Origin: Bacteroidota bacterium
Lineage (GTDB): Bacteria > Bacteroidota > Bacteroidia > Flavobacteriales > Weeksellaceae
Assembly (NCBI GenBank): GCA_023433225.1
Contig: JAEZDQ010000086.1
Coordinates: forward strand, 1-11,923
DNA length: 11,923 nucleotides
Reading direction: 5' to 3'
Every line of letters starts with the position of its first letter. Within the stretch, counting starts at the first letter, position 1. The notes beneath the pieces were generated by a model, which had not been told where the DNA came from, made no database searches, and saw nothing but the letters and a program-made list of their open reading frames with translations. The position numbers were made by a program, and so were the translations under genes. This document shows positions 6,659 to 11,923 of the stretch, piece after piece.

Positions 6659-8530
6659 TCACCCAAAATCCATAATTTCTGCTACCGCTTGCATGCCCCG
6701 ACCCTCCTTCTTTACAATCCTGAAATTTCCGCCGATCGATTTCAAACGTTGGCTGATACTATGCAAACCTTGACTTCCCAAATCTATTTCTCCCGAGAAG
6801 CCGATTCCATCATCCGAAACTTCTATTTCTAATCCATTTTCATTTCGACTGAATTGGATGATGGCATTTTGGGCTTGAGAGTGTTTGATGATATTGTTGA
6901 CCAATTCCTGAATAACACGGAAAAGCATCAATTGCAGCTGCTGCGAAAGTGCATCTGCCTGACTGTTTTCATTAACTACCGAAACATTCAACAATTTGGT
7001 TTGATTGATTTCAGATGCAAAATGCTCGGTTGCTTTGATTATTCCTTCTTTTTCCAGGACGGTTGGCAAAAGGTTGTGCGCAATGTGTCTGACATCGGCA
7101 TGGGTATTTTCCAAAATCGAAACCACTTTTTCCAAATGGGCTTTTTGTTTTTTTTCCGGCAAATGCGGAATCGTTTCCAGACTCATTTTGGCGGCCCCGA
7201 TCATGGCTGCAACGCTGTCATGCAATTCGTGTGAAATCCGGCTTCTTTCCCGTTCTTCTCCCTGTATGAATGAATTCAAAATGACATTTTCTTTTTCTTG
7301 TTGCAATTGTCTGATTTTTATCTTTTGGGTTTTGCGGTTGTAGATATAAATTCCTCCAATAATTGAAACTAAAAATACTCCGCTTAAGATGGCGTACCAT
7401 AAATTGGCTCTCTGTTTTTGAATTTTCAATTCCTGCTCGGCAATTTGCTTTTCCTTTTTTTCGGTTTCGTATTGAGTGTTGAGTTCGTTTATCTCTCTTG
7501 CATTTTCCGTTGCAGAAATTGAGTCTTTAAACATGGAATAAATGTAATAATGGTCTGCCGCTTTGGCTTTATTTCCTCTGCCGTAATTTATTTTAGCGGC
7601 TATAAATGACGCTTTCATCAATGTTACATTATCTCCGATTTCCTGAGCAAATCCTACCGATTTTTCTGCGTATACCAAAGCTTCGTCCTTTCTCCCTAAT
7701 CCATCCAAAACTTCAGCATAACGATAATTACTTGAAGCTAAATAGATCGGATTCCCCAATTCTTCTGCATATTTTAAAGATTTCTGACTAAAAATCAATG
7801 CTTTCGACTTATCTTTTTGTATCAGCGAAAGAATATTATTAGACTGGGTTTTGGCCACCAGATCATTGCTTTTGTTGGCAAGATTCAAAGATTTATTTAT
7901 CCATTTGTAAACCGCCGAAGTATCTTTTTTAAAATAGTATCCATATCCCAAATTGCTTGCGATCGTCGCAATGAATTTTTCATCTTTATTCTCCTCTAAA
8001 AGCTTATAAGATTTTAATAAATACTCGATTTGCTTATCATCATTTCCCGATTCTCCTAATAGTGTTGCTATATTGGAATACAAATATCCTAAGTGTAATT
8101 GATTGCCTCCATTCTCTAAAATTTTAGCCACTTTTAAATAGTTTTTGATGGCAGCATTCAAATCACCCTTATAATAATAACAATTTGCCAAAATATTGTA
8201 TGCATCTAAATCAGTTCTATATTTTTCTGTAGGATTTGGATTTTTGATCGATAGACTGCTGTAATACATAGCTGAATCTATTTCTGTTTTGGTCATAAAA
8301 TAAAATGCCTTTTTATAATATAGATAATCCAGAAACTTTACCTTTTCCTTTTTTCCTTTTTTAACCAATTCATCTAAAAGCTTATTACAATTTTTCTGCT
8401 CGGATTGGATGCAGCTGTCTATTTCATTGACCATTGCTTTGTAAACCGGTCCTACATTAACGTCTTCACGGTTTTGGGCAATCGTAAAATGAGCCATTAA
8501 AAAAAAGAAAAATAATTTTAGTAGTTTCAT
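6659..8530 (-). CDS. TPR-containing sensor histidine kinase (HisKA_3 / NarL-partner class)
   Basis: A 623-residue membrane kinase that should autophosphorylate and pass phosphate to the regulator encoded just upstream. Order of parts: signal peptide (1-18, ending AQ-N), a TPR helical array (about 40-330; for example residues 107-140 and 187-220), a coiled coil (about 340-376, KEKQIAEQELKIQKQ), one transmembrane helix (377-397), a short cytoplasmic coiled linker, a HisKA_3 dimerisation domain with the phospho-acceptor His437 in SHELHDSVAAMIGAA, and an HATPase_c domain with N-box ELVNNIIKHS (542-551), G1 box DDGIGF (573-578) and GLHSISQR (588-595). All catalytic elements look intact. The signal peptide and single later TM put the TPR array in the periplasm, where it would be the input domain. 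The gene starts 16 bases after the regulator stop and is the last in the operon. The N-terminal half is visibly more AT-rich than the kinase half. Confidence 0.93.
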   Translation of the reverse strand: MKLLKLFFFFLMAHFTIAQNREDVNVGPVYKAMVNEIDSCIQSEQKNCNKLLDELVKKGKKEKVKFLDYLYYKKAFYFMTKTEIDSAMYYSSLSIKNPNPTEKYRTDLDAYNILANCYYYKGDLNAAIKNYLKVAKILENGGNQLHLGYLYSNIATLLGESGNDDKQIEYLLKSYKLLEENKDEKFIATIASNLGYGYYFKKDTSAVYKWINKSLNLANKSNDLVAKTQSNNILSLIQKDKSKALIFSQKSLKYAEELGNPIYLASSNYRYAEVLDGLGRKDEALVYAEKSVGFAQEIGDNVTLMKASFIAAKINYGRGNKAKAADHYYIYSMFKDSISATENAREINELNTQYETEKKEKQIAEQELKIQKQRANLWYAILSGVFLVSIIGGIYIYNRKTQKIKIRQLQQEKENVILNSFIQGEERERSRISHELHDSVAAMIGAAKMSLETIPHLPEKKQKAHLEKVVSILENTHADVRHIAHNLLPTVLEKEGIIKATEHFASEINQTKLLNVSVVNENSQADALSQQLQLMLFRVIQELVNNIIKHSQAQNAIIQFSRNENGLEIEVSDDGIGFSGEIDLGSQGLHSISQRLKSIGGNFRIVKKEGRGMQAVAEIMDFG

Positions 8531-8546
8531 AAGGTGATTTTTTAAT

Positions 8547-9167
8547 TCATATCTGAACCAAACCCAGCATGATTGCTTTCCTAACCATTCCGGCTATGTT
8601 GCGGGCTTCGAGCTTAAGCATTAGATTTCCGCGATGCGTTTCAATTGTTTTTTCAGAAAGAAATAATTTTTCGGCTATTTCTTTGGTCGTTTTCTCTTCT
8701 ACAATCAACTGCAAAATTTCCAATTCTCGCTCCGTTAGCTCAACCTTGGTCTTGGTTGTTTGGGTTTCAAAGAAAACCTGCTGGGTCTTGGAACTGAAAT
8801 ATTTCTCGTCTTGTGCGACCGCCTTCAAAGCATTTTCGATTTCATTTCTGCCGTCAATTTTCAGAAGATACCCATCAAATCCGGCATTTACAGAAGATTT
8901 GATGGTAGCTGAATCCGAATGGCTCGTCAGTGCGAGTACTTTCATTTTTGGTTTTAATTCTTTGATTTCTGAAAGAATTTCACGTCCGTCATGCTTCCCG
9001 AAATGAATGTCCAGCAACAAAACATCAAAATCTTCCTGCAATAATTCATTTTTTAATTCAAAATAATTTCCGGCGGTGGCTGTTTTTTCTACAAATTCTA
9101 AAGTTGATAAAAGCAACTCCAGTCCATCCAAAAAAAGAAAATGGTCATCGGCGATCAAAATTTTCAT
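8547..9167 (-). CDS. NarL/FixJ-type response regulator
   Basis: A 206-residue transcription factor, the likely partner of the downstream kinase. The receiver domain (1-120) has the acidic pair D7-D8, phospho-acceptor Asp53 (LLDIHFG), switch Thr81 (ALTSHSD) and conserved Lys103 (YLLKIDG). The C-terminal LuxR/NarL helix-turn-helix (143-206) starts at ELTERELEILQLIVEEKTTK and has the recognition helix in SEKTIETHRGNLMLKL. Regulators of this class bind as dimers to inverted repeats of DNA. The start at 9167 lies inside a long palindrome (9166-9197), which could be its own operator. It is 44 bases after the end of the last lipoprotein gene, the longest gap in the operon, so it may have an internal promoter. 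Partner assignment follows from adjacency and from both proteins belonging to the matching class. Confidence 0.93.
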   Translation of the reverse strand: MKILIADDHFLFLDGLELLLSTLEFVEKTATAGNYFELKNELLQEDFDVLLLDIHFGKHDGREILSEIKELKPKMKVLALTSHSDSATIKSSVNAGFDGYLLKIDGRNEIENALKAVAQDEKYFSSKTQQVFFETQTTKTKVELTERELEILQLIVEEKTTKEIAEKLFLSEKTIETHRGNLMLKLEARNIAGMVRKAIMLGLVQI

Positions 9168-9197
9168 GACTAAATTTTAGAATTCTAAAATAGTCAT
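9166..9197. promoter_or_regulatory. Long palindrome overlapping the response-regulator start; candidate operator
   Basis: The core ATTTTAGAATTCTAAAAT (9174-9191) is an 18-bp perfect palindrome centred on GAATTC. Outside it, ATGACT (9166-9171) pairs with AGTCAT (9192-9197), interrupted only by two unpaired bases (9172-9173). The left arm includes the first bases of the regulator gene (minus-strand ATG at 9167-9165). A second perfect palindrome, TTGAATTCAA (9200-9209), is centred 22 bp away, about two helical turns. There is no T-run on either side, so a terminator is unlikely. It could be a dimeric regulator site or an RNA hairpin affecting regulator translation. Confidence 0.6.
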
Positions 9198-9211
9198 TTT
9201 TGAATTCAACT

Positions 9212-9901
9212 TTATTCAAATTTTTCATTCAAAAAAATATAATGTTCCGTATGAGAAATCATTTTTAATTTGAATTGGATATTTCCCTTCGGCGTCCTTG
9301 TTTCTTCCTTTAAAATCAAGGAATTTTCAGGTAAATCCAAGGGAAAATGGATGGGTAATTTCGCTTCGAGATTTAATTGATTAAAATAATAAAGCGGAAG
9401 AAAGTCATAAGGGTATTCCGTTAAATAAACTTTCCCTTTCTCTTCTGTTTTTTCGTAGTGGATTTGATAGGCTTTTCCGGTTAGCTTTTCGTAGCCATAA
9501 TCATTTTCATTAAAAACCTCTTTTTCATGCATCAATTTATAATATGATGGAATTTTTTTTACATTTTCAAATCTGAGTTTTTCTTCCCAAAATATTGATT
9601 TTCCCGACTCATCTTTTGCCAGGATGATGTAGGTTCCGTCTGGCTTTCCCAACACCCATTCAAACATTTCTCCCGAAGTTCCGAAGGATTCAAAATTAAA
9701 CAGCCAGTAATTCAGTTCCGGATTGAAATAAACCACCATTTCTCCGTGATGCCCGGGCTCTTCAACCCCTTTCAGTTCATTTTTATATTCCCAAACCCAG
9801 ACTTGCGTAAAATTGAGTTCCTTATTGTTGTTGGAAATGGTTTGTGTTTTCACACAAGATGAAAAAAACAGTAAAATCGGAATGAGAAACAGTGGTTTCA
9901 T
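9212..9901 (-). CDS. Predicted lipoprotein, function unknown (229 residues)
   Basis: I do not recognise the family. Residues 1-15 form a lipoprotein signal with lipid-acceptor Cys16 (LFFSSC; the Phe at -3 is unusual but the hydrophobic core is clear), so the mature protein is probably envelope-anchored. The rest is rich in aromatic residues and short alternating beta strands (VWVWEYKNEL at 31-40, GEMVVYFNPELNYWLFNF about 53-70, GTYIILAKDESGKSIFWEEKL), with no Cys in the mature part apart from Cys16 and no catalytic motif; it resembles an all-beta ligand- or partner-binding lipoprotein. It is the last of three lipoprotein genes, 17 bases after the preceding one, and is followed by the palindrome and the response regulator. 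Confidence 0.78.
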   Translation of the reverse strand: MKPLFLIPILLFFSSCVKTQTISNNNKELNFTQVWVWEYKNELKGVEEPGHHGEMVVYFNPELNYWLFNFESFGTSGEMFEWVLGKPDGTYIILAKDESGKSIFWEEKLRFENVKKIPSYYKLMHEKEVFNENDYGYEKLTGKAYQIHYEKTEEKGKVYLTEYPYDFLPLYYFNQLNLEAKLPIHFPLDLPENSLILKEETRTPKGNIQFKLKMISHTEHYIFLNEKFE

Positions 9902-9918
9902 TTGAATTGAATTAAAAA

Positions 9919-10533
9919 TTAGTAAGTAAAATCATCTTTTGAATTTCCTATTGCCTGAAAAACCGGATAATTTAGCGTAACGGTTCCTTCAAACTGTTTC
10001 CATTTTTCCGGCTTTTCAGCATCTGCGGCATATCCCATTTTGCCCTTCATATTGATAACTGTTTTTTCAGGTTTGAAATGAATAATTTCTCCTTCGGCTT
10101 CGTAGGTAATCATCATGTCCATTCCGTTGTTGCTGTAATCTACGGCGGAAAAGCTCATAGAATTCCCATCCGGGTTATTTGTTTTGGCTTTCAGCGGATG
10201 GTTTTGGGTTAAATCTTTTCCTGTAAAACCGATCAGTAAATTGTCTTGCCCGTTTTCGCCACCTGTAACCGTGATCGCAATGGTTTCACTCGTCGCTGTG
10301 ATGGTTCCGAAACCGTTTTGAAAACGCTGGTTCAAATTGATTCCGTCATCTGTAAATTCAATTTCCGCTTTGTTATTTTCGCTGTTTTGGATGTTCTCCG
10401 TGTCGGCATCTATACCGGTTGCGCTTTCCAGAACGGACTCTACAATGGAACCCGAAGCTTTATGTTTCATTTCATCTGTTTTGCCGCAACTGATGAGGGC
10501 GGATAGGGCAATCAGTAAACTTAGTTTTTTCAT
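9919..10533 (-). CDS. Predicted lipoprotein, function unknown (204 residues)
   Basis: No family recognised. The N-terminus MKKLSLLIALSALISC gives a good lipobox (LISC) with lipid-acceptor Cys16, followed by GKTDE, a charged stretch that loosely resembles the surface-export signal of Bacteroidota lipoproteins. Residues 20-60 look unstructured and polar (SIVESVLESATGIDADTENIQNSE in two parts), then a beta-rich domain follows with repeated Thr/Ile strands (GTITATSETIAITVTGG, about 75-91), a GKDLTQNHPLKAK turn and a C-terminal EGTVTLNYP strand. Asn, Gly and Asp are frequent. It ends in FTY. It lies 7 bases downstream of the preceding lipoprotein gene and 17 bases before the next, a spacing consistent with one transcript. 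Confidence 0.78.
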   Translation of the reverse strand: MKKLSLLIALSALISCGKTDEMKHKASGSIVESVLESATGIDADTENIQNSENNKAEIEFTDDGINLNQRFQNGFGTITATSETIAITVTGGENGQDNLLIGFTGKDLTQNHPLKAKTNNPDGNSMSFSAVDYSNNGMDMMITYEAEGEIIHFKPEKTVINMKGKMGYAADAEKPEKWKQFEGTVTLNYPVFQAIGNSKDDFTY

Positions 10534-10540
10534 GGTTTAA

Positions 10541-11323
10541 TTAATTACATTTGTCCAAAATAATTTTTGCAAGATCAATCGCAACAGATTTGTTCTTTTC
10601 CGGATCGTTGCTCAGGTCTGTCCTGATTTCGAATTTCACCCCGTTCTGCAACACAAAAAGTTCGTTTGTAACCAAATTCCAGCGGGCTGCATCACCCAAA
10701 CCTTCAATTACCCTGTAACCTTTGGAAACCTCTTTGAACGCATCGGTCAAAATCCCTCCTGTCTTTTTAATTTCCTCTTTGCTGATGTTTTGGCTTTCGG
10801 CTTGCTGCATTGCTTTGTCTGCATCAGCATTGCCCGAATTTCCTTCTGAAATTTCGCTTAATGCTTCATTTGCGGCTTGCATCTGTTCATCGGTAACCGA
10901 TTGATAGCTTCGTTCAAAATCAGTTAAGGACATCGACTTGATGAATCTTACAACAACCATGTCCGGCAATTCCATTTCTTTGTCAAATCCCCTAACTTTT
11001 CCAATTCTTTTATTTTTGAATCTGTAAACAAATTCATGGTATTCTGGATTTTTCAAGGTTTTGTTGTATTTGCTCTCCATCACATCTTTTGAAAAACCTG
11101 TAGCGGAAATGACATCATTTTCGGAAATTAACTGGTCGTATTTTGTTTGATAAGTCAACAAACATTTGTTTCCACCGGAAGCATTTGGATCTGATTTTCT
11201 ACGGCTTTCTGCGTTTTCAATCGCTCCTTCCAAATCGATTTCTCCTAGATTGGAAGATGAATTTTCTTTGTCTGAGCAAGAAAATAGGATCAGAACTAAG
11301 CTGAATAATAGGATATTTTTCAT
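10541..11323 (-). CDS. Predicted lipoprotein, function unknown (260 residues)
   Basis: The N-terminus MKNILLFSLVLILFSC is a clear SPII signal with Cys16, followed by SDKENSSS, an acidic stretch similar to the surface-export signals described for Bacteroidota lipoproteins. A low-complexity acidic linker (about 25-50) leads to a mixed alpha/beta region. A central Ala/Glu/Gln-rich helix (about 143-172, DEQMQAANEALSEISEGNSG and onward) could form a coiled coil. The C-terminus has a GLGDAARWN motif followed by LFVLQNGVKFEIRTD and a helix IDLAKIILDKCN; this GDAA-W / hydrophobic strand / terminal helix pattern recalls small substrate-binding-like lipoproteins such as DUF3558, but the likeness is weak and I assign no function. 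Cys residues near the start of the mature domain (KCLL) and at the C-terminus (DKCN) could form a disulfide. It is the first of three lipoprotein genes, 22 bases after the repeat-tail gene. Confidence 0.78.
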   Translation of the reverse strand: MKNILLFSLVLILFSCSDKENSSSNLGEIDLEGAIENAESRRKSDPNASGGNKCLLTYQTKYDQLISENDVISATGFSKDVMESKYNKTLKNPEYHEFVYRFKNKRIGKVRGFDKEMELPDMVVVRFIKSMSLTDFERSYQSVTDEQMQAANEALSEISEGNSGNADADKAMQQAESQNISKEEIKKTGGILTDAFKEVSKGYRVIEGLGDAARWNLVTNELFVLQNGVKFEIRTDLSNDPEKNKSVAIDLAKIILDKCN

Positions 11324-11345
11324 TTAATTATTTTTTAGATTCAAT

Positions 11346-11915
11346 TTAATCTTTAATTCTGGGAACATCCGGCTCATCCACCCTGGGAACTTCCGGTTTG
11401 GGTACGTCTTCTAAAATCGGAACATCTGTATGATGTTCGTCTTCCAAGATGGGGACATCAGCACCGGGTTCATCTTCCAAAATCGGAACCTGCGGATCTT
11501 CCCATTCTTCCCAGGGATCTTCCCATTCATTGGGTTTTATACAAGTCAACGTAACAGGAATTTTGTTGATACAATCTTTTTTGGTGGGCACTTTTATGGT
11601 GACGGTAAAGAGACCTTCTATTTTTTCCGGATCAATTAGACTTACTTCATAAGTGAGATTCATAACTGATTCTCCAAAATAACCCCGGTAACGATTGGGT
11701 GCGGTTTGAATCCATTTCACATGAGGACTATCCATCATAAATCGCGCATAAAACGGTTTGGGGAAATTAATCTGTCCCGACTGGGATTTTCCGCTCAACA
11801 TGGATTTAAACAAATTGGATTCTTGTCCAAAACAAATATCGCCTTCGACATTTCCGAACTGCACTTTCCATATGCCATCCAAAGGTTGAAAGTGCGGATT
11901 AAAAGGATAAATCAT
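11346..11915 (-). CDS. Uncharacterised protein with an acidic VPILED repeat tail (189 residues; start provisional)
   Basis: No family recognised. Residues 1-128 look beta-rich (GIWKVQFGNVEGDICFG, FYARFMMDS, YRGYFGESVMNLTYEVSL, GLFTVTIKVP), with Cys28, Cys115 and Cys125. From residue 131 the protein becomes a Trp/Glu-Asp/Pro-rich, strongly acidic tail: WEDPWEEWEDP, then 11-residue repeats starting at 143, 154 and 165 (VPILEDEPGAD, VPILEDEHHTD, VPILEDVPKPE) and two degenerate units (VPRVDEPD, VPRIKD). No signal peptide is seen from the ATG at 11915, so the protein appears cytoplasmic unless it starts upstream: only eight more bases are available and no in-frame stop occurs in them. It is the most upstream visible gene of the lipoprotein/two-component operon, 22 bases before the first lipoprotein. 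The tail could be a flexible spacer or a charged partner-binding segment. Confidence 0.72.
   Translation of the reverse strand: MIYPFNPHFQPLDGIWKVQFGNVEGDICFGQESNLFKSMLSGKSQSGQINFPKPFYARFMMDSPHVKWIQTAPNRYRGYFGESVMNLTYEVSLIDPEKIEGLFTVTIKVPTKKDCINKIPVTLTCIKPNEWEDPWEEWEDPQVPILEDEPGADVPILEDEHHTDVPILEDVPKPEVPRVDEPDVPRIKD
11391..11489 (-). repeat. Three tandem 33-bp coding repeats (VPILED units)
   Basis: Three consecutive 33-base units encode VPILED plus five variable residues. The VPILED codons are similar but not identical, and the variable part differs in each unit (EPGAD, EHHTD, VPKPE). Two shorter degenerate units follow to 11349. Such in-frame minisatellites can change copy number without shifting the frame. 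Confidence 0.8.
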
Positions 11916-11923
11916 TGTAAAAC

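Noticed and set aside
6854..7343. Overlapping plus-strand frames of 126 and 112 residues inside the histidine kinase
   Set aside because: They are antisense to conserved kinase domains (HisKA_3/HATPase_c) and show only codon-shadow composition.
8569..9006. 145-residue plus-strand frame opposite the response regulator
   Set aside because: Ser/Arg/Phe-rich shadow of a well-conserved receiver and HTH gene; no promoter or domain.
9179..9197. Six-codon leader peptide (MTILEF) upstream of the regulator on the minus strand
   Set aside because: It arises automatically from the palindrome, which contains ATG at its outer end and TAA near its centre; no attenuator-like codon run or alternative hairpins seen.
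9166..9197. Palindrome as an intrinsic terminator of the lipoprotein genes
   Set aside because: The stem is AT-rich and neither side is followed by a T-run; compare the clear terminator after the tRNA at 6556-6594.
1..11923. CRISPR array, insertion sequence, phage or toxin-antitoxin genes
   Set aside because: No regularly spaced repeats, terminal inverted repeats, transposase, integrase or small toxin-like pairs were visible; the only tandem repeat is the coding VPILED tail.

Overview
The window looks like chromosomal DNA of a Flavobacteriales-type Bacteroidota. The evidence is a DUF3078 outer-membrane-type protein, a short Bacteroidota-style PabB and class IV lyase pair, near-exact TAnnTTTG promoter boxes just upstream of several starts, A-rich leaders without a Shine-Dalgarno sequence, and SPII lipoproteins. 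No CRISPR array, insertion sequence, integrase or phage gene is visible.

Left part (1 to about 6420, visibly more GC-rich; sampled 60-base lines run about 45-57% GC). A thioredoxin-fold gene enters from the left edge (1-186) and converges on a three-gene minus-strand unit: a six-segment membrane protein, pabB and pabC (2471 down to 183). PabB and PabC make 4-aminobenzoate from chorismate for folate; the membrane gene is joined to pabB by a TGATG stop/start overlap. Divergent from this unit is a nitroreductase (2514-3083), followed by a secreted DUF3078 protein (3159-4172). That gene converges on a 476-residue conserved cytoplasmic protein of unknown function (5599-4169), which is divergent from an MBL-fold hydrolase (5640-6422). 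Both convergent junctions have interlocking stop codons.

Middle: a tRNA-Leu(CAA) gene (6470-6553) with its own promoter and a strong intrinsic terminator.

Right part (6659 to the end, more AT-rich; sampled lines about 35-38% GC). Six minus-strand genes are separated by only 7-44 bases and read as one operon entering from the right edge: an unrecognised protein with a VPILED repeat tail, three unrecognised lipoproteins whose lipobox Cys is at residue 16 in each, a NarL-type response regulator, and a histidine kinase with a periplasmic TPR domain. An 18-bp perfect palindrome, extended to about 32 bp, sits between the lipoprotein genes and the regulator and overlaps the regulator's start codon. 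The best candidate for an undescribed system is this lipoprotein/two-component cassette, in which the TPR sensor might read the state of the envelope lipoproteins. That link is inference from gene order and topology only.
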